Assembly (NCBI RefSeq): GCF_003419895.1
Contig: NZ_QPMM01000009.1
Span: 248,001 to 312,000, forward strand
Reading direction: 5' to 3'
From: Chitinophaga silvatica
GTDB taxonomy: Bacteria; Bacteroidota; Bacteroidia; Chitinophagales; Chitinophagaceae
Length of the DNA: 64,000 nt
Position 1 is the first letter of the stretch; each line of letters begins with the position of its first letter. Under the pieces are notes generated by a model that saw only the letters and a list, made by a program, of their open reading frames with translations, was not told the origin of the DNA and ran no database searches. Shown one piece after another: positions 27,891-36,910 of the stretch. The translations under genes and the position numbers were made by a program.

Positions 27891-28267
27891 TGATCTTAGG
27901 AATTGGAACAGATATCACTGATGTGTCTCGGGTTGCCGCTAAACTGGCTAAGGGAGAAGGTTTCAGGAATCTTGTATTTACACCTTTTGAAATCAGTTAT
28001 TGCGAAAAACAGGCAGTTCCTGCCCAAAGCTATGCTGCCCGTTTTGCTGCAAAAGAGGCATTCTTAAAAGCCCTCGGAACAGGTTGGGGAAACGGAGGTG
28101 TAAATTTTGATGAAATTGAGGTGAGGAATGATGAGGCAGGGCAACCTTCTATTTTACTGATAGGAAATGCTACCAATAAGTATGAAGAGCGTGGAATCAA
28201 GAAAATCTGGCTTTCATTATCTCACGAACAACATGCTGCAATAGCAATGGTTGTATTGGAAGGTTAA
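27890..28267 (+). CDS. acpS: Holo-ACP synthase (4'-phosphopantetheinyl transferase)
   Basis: A 125-residue AcpS-type enzyme: 'MILGIGTDITDVSRV' with the metal-binding Asp at residue 8 and 'YAARFAAKEAFLKALGTGW' (about residues 47-65) with the conserved F-x-x-K-E-A. It transfers phosphopantetheine from CoA to the Ser of the two ACPs in this cluster. Its ATG overlaps the previous TAA (TAATG). Encoding its own AcpS makes the cluster self-sufficient for carrier activation. Confidence 0.92.
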   Translation: MILGIGTDITDVSRVAAKLAKGEGFRNLVFTPFEISYCEKQAVPAQSYAARFAAKEAFLKALGTGWGNGGVNFDEIEVRNDEAGQPSILLIGNATNKYEERGIKKIWLSLSHEQHAAIAMVVLEG

Positions 28268-28284
28268 TTTTTAACACAAACAAC

Positions 28285-29577
28285 ATGTATATACCAGATA
28301 TAGAATTACAGTCGAAAGCTGCTATTCGCGCCTACCAGGAAAAGGAAGTACTTCGCTTGCTTGGCTATTTAAGAGAGTTTTCTCCTTTCTATAAATCATG
28401 GTTCAAAAAGCATGAGATAGAGGCAGATAAAGTACAATCGCTCGATGCCTTATCGTTGATTCCGCCTGTTACTAAAGAAGACCTGCAACAACATAACTGG
28501 GAGTTTTTATGTGTTGATAAAAGCAGGATTGCTGAATATACTACCACCAGCGGTACCTTAGGCCGGCCTGTGATTATTCCATTAACTGAAAAGGATTTAC
28601 AACGCCTGACTTATAACGAATATATTTCTTTCAGCTGTGCCGAAGGAAAAGACAGTGATATTTTTCAGCTGATGCTTACGCTCGACCGGCAGTTTATGGC
28701 AGGTATGGCTTATTACAACGGTATCAGAAAGTTGGGTGCCGGTGTTTTAAGGGTGGGCCCGGGAGTTCCAGGCATGCAATGGGAAAATATTCAACGTATT
28801 CAGCCTACTACTATTGTAGGTGTTCCCAGCTTTATCGTTAAACTGATTGCTTATGCCAAAGAGCATAACATCGATATAAACAGTACCAGCGTTAAGAAAG
28901 CTGTGTGCATAGGTGAAAATATCCGCAATACTGATTTTTCATTAAATGTATTGGGGAAGAAGATCACGGAACAATGGAACATTAAGCTGTTCTCGACCTA
29001 TGCTTCAACTGAAATGCAAACAGCTTTTACAGAATGTAAAGCAGGCCATGGTGGGCATCATCATCCTGAATTACTGTATGTTGAGTTGTTGGATGAAAAC
29101 GATCGGCCGGTTGGACCTGGAGTAGCGGGTGAAGTAACAATAACAACACTTGGAGTAGAAGGAATGCCGCTACTGCGTTATAAAACAGGTGATATATGTG
29201 AATACCATGAAACTGTTTGTGAATGCGGCCGCCACACGCTTCGGCTGTCGCCCGTTATTGGGCGTCGCAAGCAAATGATCAAGTACAAGGGCACTACTTT
29301 ATATCCGCCAGCCTTGTTCGATTTGCTGAATGATATGGAAGATGTGAAGGAGTTTGTGGTTGAAGTATTTTCCAATGAATTGGGTACAGATGAAATTCTT
29401 TTACACCTCTGGCCAAAAGAAGAATCAGAGGAAATGGACAGAAAGATTAAGTCGTACCTGCAAGCGAAGCTGAGAGTAATTCCGCAGGTCAGGTATACTT
29501 CACAACAGGATATTATGCGGATGCAGTTTCCGGAGAGCAGTCGTAAGCCTGTAAAGTTTCTGGATAACCGTAATTAG
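28285..29577 (+). CDS. AMP-binding adenylating enzyme (phenylacetate-CoA ligase type)
   Basis: A 430-residue adenylate-forming enzyme of the PaaK-like branch. The phosphate-binding loop 'YTTTSGTLGRPVI' is at about residues 85-97, 'FSTYASTEMQTAF' is motif A5, 'LLRYKTGDIC' motif A7/A8, and 'IGRRKQMIKYKG' the hinge. Cys residues in 'CEYHETVCECGRH' suggest a small metal site, as in PaaK relatives. In this setting it most likely activates 4-coumarate from the ammonia-lyase and loads it on an ACP. It closes the pigment cluster and converges with a minus-strand gene with a four-base overlap of stops. Confidence 0.85.
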   Translation: MYIPDIELQSKAAIRAYQEKEVLRLLGYLREFSPFYKSWFKKHEIEADKVQSLDALSLIPPVTKEDLQQHNWEFLCVDKSRIAEYTTTSGTLGRPVIIPLTEKDLQRLTYNEYISFSCAEGKDSDIFQLMLTLDRQFMAGMAYYNGIRKLGAGVLRVGPGVPGMQWENIQRIQPTTIVGVPSFIVKLIAYAKEHNIDINSTSVKKAVCIGENIRNTDFSLNVLGKKITEQWNIKLFSTYASTEMQTAFTECKAGHGGHHHPELLYVELLDENDRPVGPGVAGEVTITTLGVEGMPLLRYKTGDICEYHETVCECGRHTLRLSPVIGRRKQMIKYKGTTLYPPALFDLLNDMEDVKEFVVEVFSNELGTDEILLHLWPKEESEEMDRKIKSYLQAKLRVIPQVRYTSQQDIMRMQFPESSRKPVKFLDNRN

Positions 29578-30035
29578 AACTTAAAATTGGCCAGGGTAGC
29601 AGGATTATCTAGCTTGCTGCTCTTTCTTTCTCCATTTACCATTACATGGATCATGTTGATCTGCGTAGGATGCTTTTCATATAGCAGACTATTTTTTACC
29701 TGGATGTTTTTGGGAACGGGTACTTTTTCTGCTTCGAGGAAGCTCCATACAGCATCTTCTTCTACCTTATAGCCCAGATAATGCAACTTCACGGGTTTAC
29801 CATCGAGGGTAATCACCAGGTGTTGAGATAGGTAGGTAGCTATATAATCATCCACTTGCTTACGATTGGCGGGTTTGGTGATATCGAAGTTGGTTTTAAA
29901 TTGCGCTTTCAGGGTATTTTCCAGATCGTCGGTAAAGATCCGGCAGCTTACCTGTAGTTCCTGTTTGCTGGCATCATGCGCAATTTCAGTTACACTCACA
30001 TAAAAGGGATGCATTAAAGTAATCCATAATGTCAT
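29574..30035 (-). CDS. DUF6702-like conserved protein
   Basis: A 153-residue protein. The core 'LMHPFYVSVTEIAHDASKQE' followed by 'CRIFTDDLENTLKAQF' is the start of a Bacteroidota-specific family (DUF6702, from memory) usually made with an N-terminal membrane or signal segment. The ATG at 30035 gives a short hydrophobic N-terminus ('MTLWITLMHPF'); an open frame extends to 30212 but would overlap the start region of the divergent gene. An alternative ATG is at 30014. In many genomes it neighbours a HupE/UreJ gene and an M1 peptidase gene, exactly as here. The function is unknown. Confidence 0.7.
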   Translation of the reverse strand: MTLWITLMHPFYVSVTEIAHDASKQELQVSCRIFTDDLENTLKAQFKTNFDITKPANRKQVDDYIATYLSQHLVITLDGKPVKLHYLGYKVEEDAVWSFLEAEKVPVPKNIQVKNSLLYEKHPTQINMIHVMVNGERKSSKLDNPATLANFKF

Positions 30036-30130
30036 CCACCATTTACATAATAATACCCCCACTTGACAAAAAATTTTAAAAATTAATTTTTTACTTCCTA
30101 TAATTACCAAATTTATAGATAAGTAGGGAA

Positions 30131-30712
30131 ATGGACGCGTTGTATTTTGAGTTGGGATGGCAACATATTGTAAATTGGGCCGCCTATGACCACATTTTAT
30201 TTGTAATTGCATTAAGCGCTATTTATCTGTTGAAGGATTGGAGGAAGGTTTTAATATTGGTTACAGCATTTACTATTGGGCATTCGATCACGCTGGCTTT
30301 GAGTGTGTTAAACATTATTCGTATACCTGGTGAGATAATTGAGTTTTTAATTCCTGTAACTATTTGTATTACAGCGTTATCTAATATTCTCCGTAAAACA
30401 GAACAACCGCAAAACCTGCAACTAAATTACTTTTACGCCCTGTTTTTTGGGTTGATTCATGGATTAGGGTTTTCCAACTACCTTAAAAGCTTGTTGGGAA
30501 CCCAGGCTTCTCTTGTGCAGCCACTCTTGAGTTTCAACATCGGATTGGAAGTAGGGCAGATTGTGATAGTGCTTTGCATTCTTTTATTTTCATCTGTAAT
30601 AGTTAAAGTGGGCAATATAAAACGAAAGGATTGGACCATGTTCCTTTCGTCGGCAACTTTTGGAGCCGCTTTTATTATGGTCCTTGAGGGAGTAAGAGGA
30701 TTTTTAGAATAA
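30131..30712 (+). CDS. HupE/UreJ-family membrane protein
   Basis: A 193-residue membrane protein with five to six hydrophobic helices. The HupE/UreJ pattern is present: 'AAYDHILFVIALSAIYL' with the Asp-His pair, 'TAFTIGHSITLALSVL' and 'FGLIHGLGFSNYL'. The family is linked to nickel or other metal uptake, although in Bacteroidota these genes are found without hydrogenase or urease genes. The gene is divergent from the DUF6702-like gene and lies 39 bp before the M1 peptidase gene. Confidence 0.8.
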   Translation: MDALYFELGWQHIVNWAAYDHILFVIALSAIYLLKDWRKVLILVTAFTIGHSITLALSVLNIIRIPGEIIEFLIPVTICITALSNILRKTEQPQNLQLNYFYALFFGLIHGLGFSNYLKSLLGTQASLVQPLLSFNIGLEVGQIVIVLCILLFSSVIVKVGNIKRKDWTMFLSSATFGAAFIMVLEGVRGFLE

Positions 30713-30751
30713 TCCTGACCCTAACCAGAATCTGACAACAAAAATTTTTTA

Positions 30752-33082
30752 ATGCTGATTATGAGAAAGAATCTTTACCTGACCGGTATGTTGTGTTGCA
30801 GTATTTTAGCATTGCGCGCACAGCAAAATCCGGGTTCCAACCACGGAAATCGGTTCGAGCAGTTGGGTACCATGTTACAAACACCCAATATGTACCGCTC
30901 GGCTTCCGGAGCTCCAGGGCCTAAATACTGGCAGCAACGGGCCGATTATGAAATCGATGCACAGCTCGACGATGAAAAGCAAAAACTGACGGGTGCTGAA
31001 ACTATTACCTATTTCAACAACTCTCCCGATCCATTAACATATATCTGGCTGCAGCTGGATGAAAACGAGCACGATCCGAAAAGTGATAATCAGCTGTTCA
31101 ATGAAAGTAAGATCACAGATAAAATGACCATGGCAGGATTGAAAGGTATTTTACCTCCAAATCCTGAACTGGGAGTTAAGATCGTAAAAGTTACCGACGA
31201 AGCAGGAAAGGCTTTGCCATATACTATCAATCAGACCATGATGAGAATTGATCTGCCTAAGACTCTCATGCCTGGAGAAAAATATAAATTCAAAGTTTCC
31301 TGGTGGTACAATTTGTCTAACCGGATGGTAGAAGGTGGTCGTGGTGGCTACGAGTTTTTCCCGGAAGATAAAAACTACTTGTATACAATAACGCAATGGT
31401 ATCCACGCCTGGCTGTATATTCTGATTTCCAGGGATGGCAAAACAAGCAATTTACCGGTCGTGGTGAATTTGCTCTCACCTTTGGTAATTTCAAAGTGAA
31501 AATGACAGTGCCTGCAGATCACGTAGTTGGTGGTACCGGTGAATGTCAGAATTACAAAGACATGCTCACACCTGCACAATATCAACGTTGGCAGAAAGCC
31601 CAAATCAGCAAGGAACCAATTGAAGTAGTAACTCTGGATGAGGCTAAAAATGCAATGAAGGGAAAAGTTGCTGCTACTAAAACATGGGTATTTGAAGCAC
31701 AGAATGTACGCGATTTTGCGATGGTTTCCTCTCGTCGCCTCGTTTGGGATGCAATGGCTGCTAATGTTGAAGGTAATAAGGTAATGGCTATGTCGTACTA
31801 TGGCCAGGAAGCATATCCGCTTTATCGCCGTTATTCTACCAAGGCGGTAGCACATACTATCAAATCATATTCCAAGCATACCATCCCGTATCCTTATCCT
31901 GTAGCTATTTCAGTTGAAGCGGCAAATGGAATGGAGTATCCGATGATCTGTTTCAACTATGGGCGTGCCGATAAGGATGGAACCTATTCAGAAGCTACCA
32001 AAAACGGTATGTTAGGTGTAATCATCCACGAAGTAGGGCATAACTTCTTCCCAATGATCGTGAACTCAGATGAGCGTCAGTGGTCCTGGATGGATGAAGG
32101 CTTAAATACATTCTGTCAGTTTATGGCGGAGCAGGAGTGGGATAGCAATTTCCCATCCTCCCGTGGTCCGGCTCATAAGATTGTAGATTATATGAAGATG
32201 CCTAAAGATCAATTGGAGCCTATTATGACTAATTCTGAGAATATTATTCAGTTTGGGCCTAATGCGTATGCAAAACCGGCAACTGCACTGAATATTCTTC
32301 GTGAAACTATAATGGGGCGTGAACTTTTCGATTTTGCATTCAGGGAATATGCTCGTCGCTGGGCTTTTAAACATCCTACACCGGCCGATTTCTTCAGAAC
32401 AATGGAAGATGCTTCAGCGGTAGACCTTGATTGGTTCTGGCGTGGTTGGTTCTTCACTACCGAACCTGTAGATATTTCTCTTGATAGCGTAAAATGGTAT
32501 AGATTCAATGGTGATCCATCTGCTTCTAAACAACTGGCAAAAGAAACCTACGAAAAAGGAATGGACCATGTAGCTCGCCAACGTAATAAGGCAGCAGGAA
32601 TGAAGTATGTAGTAGATGAAGATACCAGCTTGCAGGACTTTTACAGCAAATGGAATCGTTTTGAAGTAAGCCAGGAAGATAAAGCTGCTTATGAACAATT
32701 TTACAACGGATTAACTCCGGCGGAAAAAGCGCTTTACGATAGTAAAAAGAATTTTTATGAACTTACCTTCTCTAATAAAGGTGGACTGGTAATGCCTGTT
32801 ATTATTGAATGGACGTTTACAGATGGTACTAAAGAAACCGACCGTATTTCGGCCTATATCTGGCGTAAGAACGAAAATGAGGTAACTAAGGTATTTGCGA
32901 AAGATAAGCAGGTAGCCTCCATCAAACTTGATCCGTTACGTGAAACAGCGGATATCGACGAAAGTAATAATATGTGGCCAAGAGAGGCTTCTCCCAGCAG
33001 GTTTGAATTGTTTAAAGGAGCTACGGGAGTAAGAGGTGCTTCAACCGGAGATAATCCAATGAAGAAAGCAAGTTCGAAATAA
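30752..33082 (+). CDS. M1-family zinc metallopeptidase, secreted
   Basis: A 776-residue protein with a signal peptide ('MRKNLYLTGMLCCSILALRA', starting at the in-frame ATG 30761; the ATG at 30752 adds three residues). The gluzincin motif is 'VIIHEVGHNFFPM' with the second zinc-binding Glu in 'WSWMDEGLNTFCQ' 18 residues later, as in M1 aminopeptidases (about residues 424-446). The M1 substrate motif is 'NGMEYPMICFNYG' in place of GAMEN. The N-terminal beta domain carries 'GAETITYFNNSPDPLTYIWL'. It is expected to cleave peptides in the periplasm or outside the cell. Confidence 0.88.
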   Translation: MLIMRKNLYLTGMLCCSILALRAQQNPGSNHGNRFEQLGTMLQTPNMYRSASGAPGPKYWQQRADYEIDAQLDDEKQKLTGAETITYFNNSPDPLTYIWLQLDENEHDPKSDNQLFNESKITDKMTMAGLKGILPPNPELGVKIVKVTDEAGKALPYTINQTMMRIDLPKTLMPGEKYKFKVSWWYNLSNRMVEGGRGGYEFFPEDKNYLYTITQWYPRLAVYSDFQGWQNKQFTGRGEFALTFGNFKVKMTVPADHVVGGTGECQNYKDMLTPAQYQRWQKAQISKEPIEVVTLDEAKNAMKGKVAATKTWVFEAQNVRDFAMVSSRRLVWDAMAANVEGNKVMAMSYYGQEAYPLYRRYSTKAVAHTIKSYSKHTIPYPYPVAISVEAANGMEYPMICFNYGRADKDGTYSEATKNGMLGVIIHEVGHNFFPMIVNSDERQWSWMDEGLNTFCQFMAEQEWDSNFPSSRGPAHKIVDYMKMPKDQLEPIMTNSENIIQFGPNAYAKPATALNILRETIMGRELFDFAFREYARRWAFKHPTPADFFRTMEDASAVDLDWFWRGWFFTTEPVDISLDSVKWYRFNGDPSASKQLAKETYEKGMDHVARQRNKAAGMKYVVDEDTSLQDFYSKWNRFEVSQEDKAAYEQFYNGLTPAEKALYDSKKNFYELTFSNKGGLVMPVIIEWTFTDGTKETDRISAYIWRKNENEVTKVFAKDKQVASIKLDPLRETADIDESNNMWPREASPSRFELFKGATGVRGASTGDNPMKKASSK

Positions 33083-33104
33083 ACTTACTATTTCATATTT
33101 TGTG

Positions 33105-33136
33105 GGCGGCTATCAGACAGATAGCCGCCTTCTTAT
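33105..33136 (+). terminator. Hairpin terminator after the M1 peptidase gene
   Basis: A 9-bp perfect stem (33105-33113 GGCGGCTAT, 33121-33129 ATAGCCGCC) with a 7-base loop, followed by a T-rich tail (TTCTTATTT). It lies 22 bp after the peptidase stop, in the 70-bp gap before the esterase gene. Confidence 0.8.
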
Positions 33137-33152
33137 TTAAATTCCATTTGAA

Positions 33153-33965
33153 ATGAAATTAGTCATTCGTCTTCTATTATGTTTGTTTCTTGTGAAGTCG
33201 GCCAATGCGGCTACAGTAGATACACTTGATATTCGTAGCGCAAAAATGAAGCGTAGCTACAAATGCGTAGTAATAACACCAGATACTTATAAAAGCAATA
33301 CCCGCCGTTATCCTGTAGTTTATTTACTGCATGGATATAGTGGAAATTATGCCAATTGGATCAGCAAAACTCCGGAGTTGAAAGATATGGTAGATGCTTA
33401 TCAGTGTATCGTTGTTTGCCCTGATGGAGCTTTTGGTAGCTGGTATTTCGACAGCCCAATAGATAGTGCTTGGCGTTTTGAGACTTATGTAGGTAAGGAA
33501 ATTCCTGAGTATATCGACCAACATTATCAAACTATTGCTGATCGTAAAGGCAGGGCTATTGCCGGTTTAAGTATGGGAGGACATGGTGCATTGTGGTTGG
33601 CTACCCGGCATAGCGAAACATTTGGTGCAGCCGGAAGTATGAGTGGAGGAGTTGATTTCCGCCCATTCCCTAAAAATTGGGATTTGGCAAAGCGTTTGGG
33701 AGAACCGGGCCCGGATGGCAGTAACTGGACTAACTGGACAGTTATCAACGAGGTAAATAAATTGAAGCCTGGTAGACTTTCTATTATTGTTGATTGTGGA
33801 GTGAAGGACTTTTTTATTGATGTTAATCGCCAGTTACATCAACGTTTACTCGATCTGGGTATCGATCACGATTATACAGAACGCCCTGGACAACATAACT
33901 GGGATTATTGGACGAATGCTGTTAAATATCAGATGTTATTCTTCAATCAGTTTTTCAATAAATAG
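33153..33965 (+). CDS. Secreted alpha/beta-hydrolase esterase (esterase D-like)
   Basis: A 270-residue protein with a signal peptide ('MKLVIRLLLCLFLVKSANA'). The serine nucleophile motif is 'GLSMGGHGALWL' (Ser at about residue 140), with 'LLHGYSGNYANWI' as the oxyanion-hole loop and candidate acid and His in 'VDCGVKDFF' and 'PGQHNWDYW'. The pattern fits putative tributyrin, feruloyl or S-formylglutathione-type esterases; the signal peptide argues for extracellular ester cleavage. It is flanked by terminators on both sides and is probably a single-gene unit. Confidence 0.85.
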   Translation: MKLVIRLLLCLFLVKSANAATVDTLDIRSAKMKRSYKCVVITPDTYKSNTRRYPVVYLLHGYSGNYANWISKTPELKDMVDAYQCIVVCPDGAFGSWYFDSPIDSAWRFETYVGKEIPEYIDQHYQTIADRKGRAIAGLSMGGHGALWLATRHSETFGAAGSMSGGVDFRPFPKNWDLAKRLGEPGPDGSNWTNWTVINEVNKLKPGRLSIIVDCGVKDFFIDVNRQLHQRLLDLGIDHDYTERPGQHNWDYWTNAVKYQMLFFNQFFNK

Positions 33966-33974
33966 GTATATAGA

Positions 33975-34010
33975 TATATTGATGGGTGAGATTTTTCACC
34001 CATCAATATA
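33975..34010. terminator. Bidirectional hairpin terminator between convergent genes
   Basis: A perfect 15-bp inverted repeat (33975-33989 and 33996-34010, TATATTGATGGGTGA and complement) with a 6-base loop. It sits between the + strand esterase and the convergent minus-strand lipoprotein gene, with T/A-rich flanks on both sides, so it can serve both transcripts. Confidence 0.8.
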
Positions 34011-34026
34011 CAGTTAGTTTTCCTTT

Positions 34027-34356
34027 CTATTTCTTCTTTAACTCCAGACTTGTACACGCTTCTTTAATTACAGTAATATTCCCTTCCCAGCTTTGGCTGC
34101 TACAGGAAGCCTTGTAGCTATATACTCCGGGAGTAAGATCAAATGTTGCGGTGTTAGTTGCCCCACAATCGGGTAGTTCAGGGTATGTATTGGTGATAGT
34201 ATGTGTAACACCGTTTATCGTAACAGCAATGGGGCCACAACCTAAATTCTGGCTTATCCAGAACATAGCCTGAGTAGGTTCTACATAGTCCTTGTCATTC
34301 TTTATACATCCCAATGCAAAACATGACAGCGAAAACAATAAAAATCTTTTGCTCAT
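34027..34356 (-). CDS. Small lipoprotein, unknown function
   Basis: A 109-residue protein starting 'MSKRFLLFSLSCFALGCIKN', a lipoprotein signal with the lipobox Ala-Leu-Gly-Cys. The mature part is rich in Cys (about five), with 'LPDCGATNTATFDLTPGVYS' and 'YKASCSSQSWEGNITV', which suggests a disulphide-bonded beta sandwich. No catalytic motif is seen. The ATG at 34356 is preferred to the upstream in-frame one at 34395 because it gives a standard signal. Confidence 0.65.
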   Translation of the reverse strand: MSKRFLLFSLSCFALGCIKNDKDYVEPTQAMFWISQNLGCGPIAVTINGVTHTITNTYPELPDCGATNTATFDLTPGVYSYKASCSSQSWEGNITVIKEACTSLELKKK

Positions 34357-34549
34357 GAAAAAGGGGTGAAAGTGAAGGAAATGGTTACAAGACAAATTTG
34401 AGGTATTTTTGTGGTTCTGAGAAATTTATTAAATCGAGTAGGAAATGAAGCTTGTATAAATTTTTAGGATGTTGATCTAAAAAGATGATTGTTTTTATTA
34501 AAAATAATATATACATTTACGATAGTCTTTGAGAGTGCAATCTTAAAGT

Positions 34550-36907
34550 TTGTTTTTGCCCAAGTTAAATCCTATACCAAATGAAACTATTGAATTTGTT
34601 TATCCGAGCTACTTTGCATGCGCAGTAAAATTTCCCTGTCAATTTATTGAAGATTTTTTCTGGTCATGTAATCGTGTTCCTTTGAAGCTTATATTTTTAT
34701 TGTTGCTTGTTACCCTAATATCCGGCGTTTCCGTGTTTGCTCAGGTATTGTCGTTAGGTAGTAAAAATGCTACGGATACGGGTTATTTATACTTATATAA
34801 CGGCTCCAAAATTCGATCAAGAATTCCGATTGCCTTATATTCTAAATCTGATTCGGTAGATGTTATTGCCGTACGGGCACCTGTACGCAAAATTCAACCT
34901 GCTCCAACGCCAGTGCATACACCGTTTCTGGTGATACATGGTAATGTTATGTACGATTATTTCTATCAATCAAATATTGATACCCCATATGTAGAAAAAG
35001 ATATTCAACAACATACAGTTCAGACAAATCTGAGTATCACTGTCAGAAACAGATATCCCCTCAGAGTGGCTTTTAGTACGCAACAAGGGAATTCGGCGTT
35101 GTTTAGAAATTTGACAGGTGCCAGATTATCCTATAACAACAATGATTTTAAAAACCAGTTAATTTTAAATGCAAGAAATTGGGTCATTGGAAATGTAAAA
35201 CAGCAAAGGCTAATAGATTCGCTTAAAAATCTCGCCGATAGTTTGCAAAGAGAAATTCATTTCTTAAAATATTCATACGGAAATACTCCCTACCTGCAAA
35301 GACTTGTGGAAGCAAGAGAATTGGCATTTAAACTAAGACTGGATTCTATTGCAGGAAAATATAAAGGAAAGGTTTCTACCGACTCGTTGTATAAAAAAAT
35401 CATGGTTGATAAAGAGTTAGAGCTGAAGAGGATTGATTCAATGCAACTTGTGCTGGATAAGTTAAAGAAAAGCTATCAATTGGTAATAGATAAACAAAAC
35501 AGAATAAAATCTGGCCTACTTGATGCATTACAACATAGCAGAAATAATAAAGAGTTATCAGATGCTCTGGAAAGATTAAACCTGCCTGATACTGTTTTGC
35601 CGAAAGGATTTAAGACGTTATTGGCCATACGAAGTTTTGGAATAGGCAGAACGATAGCAGATTATTCTGAGCTAACAGCAAAGAATATAAGTATTTCAGG
35701 TGTTCAGATTGAGTATAACCCTTCTTATTACCTGGCTGTTGCAACAGGAACTGTCGACTATCAGTTCAGAAATTTTATTGTAAAAGAGAAAAGAAATCCA
35801 CAATACTTGAGCCTGATAAGAGGTGGGGTTGGAATGAAAGAATCTAATCACCTTTATTTTACTTACTACACGGGTAAGAAACAGTTATATGGCGGTAATG
35901 CAGTAGTTGACACAGGTGCGGTTGCTGATAACCATCTGATGGGGATTGCATTGGAAACGCAACTTAAACTGGGAGAACAAACTTTTCTTACTGGTGAAGT
36001 TGCCAGGTCATCTATGCCTTATAACAGCAGAAAAGTGCATGGTGAAAATAATTTGAGCAGTATGATGAACTTTTCCCGTCGCTCTAATGAAGCATATACA
36101 ATTGGGTTTAATACTGTTATATCGAAGGTGTACACACGCTTATCTGCCATGTATAAACTGATGGGGAATGACTTTCAATCATTCAGCTTTTATACTACAG
36201 GTTCAAGACAGATCGCATGGAATATTCAGGGAGAGCAACCATTTTTTAAGCAAAAGATCCTATTGGCGGGTGCCATCAGGAAGAATGATTATGCTACTTT
36301 CTATACACCATCAAATTATCAGAGTAACACACTGTTTAAAAGTATTCAGTTAACCGTACGAGTACCAAAGTATCCAATTGTTAGCCTGGCTTATCAACCA
36401 ACTTCTCAATTAATGAAATTAGGAGAAGGCGAATTCAGTGAACAGGTTTTTTATATGTTATCAGGTACCGCTACTTATACTTATACTTATAAAGGTATTA
36501 TGATGAATAGCATGTTATCATATTCAAGATTTTACAACAGACAAACTGATACAGCTTTTGTGTATTTCAACAGTAAAAACCTGATGGCAGGACATACCCT
36601 GTTCCTGAAACGGTTTACAATTGCAGGCCAGGCATCTGCTGCGCTCACAGAAAATTATTCAGTACACGGACTTACAGGCGAAACTACCTGGAAAATGTTT
36701 GATTGGTTGGAAGTTGGGGGAGCACTGAAATATAATCATCAATCACAAACTAATAATATACAATGGGGCTATTGTGGCAATTCACGAATAAATGTCAAAC
36801 GCATCGGAGAAATTGCAATTAGGGTAGATAAAAGCTACCTGCCAGGGCCTGAAAGAAAACTAGTTTCAAACAATACAGGAAGATTAACCTATACCAGGAT
36901 ATTTTAA
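34550..36907 (+). CDS. Putative outer-membrane protein at the head of the RHS operon
   Basis: Up to 785 residues. The true start is uncertain: the longest frame begins at a TTG (34550), while a TTG at 34682 would begin exactly at a signal peptide ('LKLIFLLLLVTLISGVSVFAQ'), which I favour. Residues about 215-345 (from the long start) are Lys/Leu-rich and probably helical or coiled coil ('KGKVSTDSLYKKIMVDKELE'). The C-terminal half has alternating-strand patterns and ends in 'GRLTYTRIF', a final aromatic residue typical of outer-membrane beta barrels. It ends three bases before the next gene. It is a candidate transport or anchoring component for the giant proteins; no named family was recognised. 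Confidence 0.6.
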   Translation: MFLPKLNPIPNETIEFVYPSYFACAVKFPCQFIEDFFWSCNRVPLKLIFLLLLVTLISGVSVFAQVLSLGSKNATDTGYLYLYNGSKIRSRIPIALYSKSDSVDVIAVRAPVRKIQPAPTPVHTPFLVIHGNVMYDYFYQSNIDTPYVEKDIQQHTVQTNLSITVRNRYPLRVAFSTQQGNSALFRNLTGARLSYNNNDFKNQLILNARNWVIGNVKQQRLIDSLKNLADSLQREIHFLKYSYGNTPYLQRLVEARELAFKLRLDSIAGKYKGKVSTDSLYKKIMVDKELELKRIDSMQLVLDKLKKSYQLVIDKQNRIKSGLLDALQHSRNNKELSDALERLNLPDTVLPKGFKTLLAIRSFGIGRTIADYSELTAKNISISGVQIEYNPSYYLAVATGTVDYQFRNFIVKEKRNPQYLSLIRGGVGMKESNHLYFTYYTGKKQLYGGNAVVDTGAVADNHLMGIALETQLKLGEQTFLTGEVARSSMPYNSRKVHGENNLSSMMNFSRRSNEAYTIGFNTVISKVYTRLSAMYKLMGNDFQSFSFYTTGSRQIAWNIQGEQPFFKQKILLAGAIRKNDYATFYTPSNYQSNTLFKSIQLTVRVPKYPIVSLAYQPTSQLMKLGEGEFSEQVFYMLSGTATYTYTYKGIMMNSMLSYSRFYNRQTDTAFVYFNSKNLMAGHTLFLKRFTIAGQASAALTENYSVHGLTGETTWKMFDWLEVGGALKYNHQSQTNNIQWGYCGNSRINVKRIGEIAIRVDKSYLPGPERKLVSNNTGRLTYTRIF

Positions 36908-36910
36908 ACT

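Noticed and set aside
30036..30212. A longer start for the DUF6702-like gene
   Set aside because: It would overlap the beginning of the divergent HupE-like gene and adds sequence unlike a signal peptide; the ATG at 30035 is more sensible.
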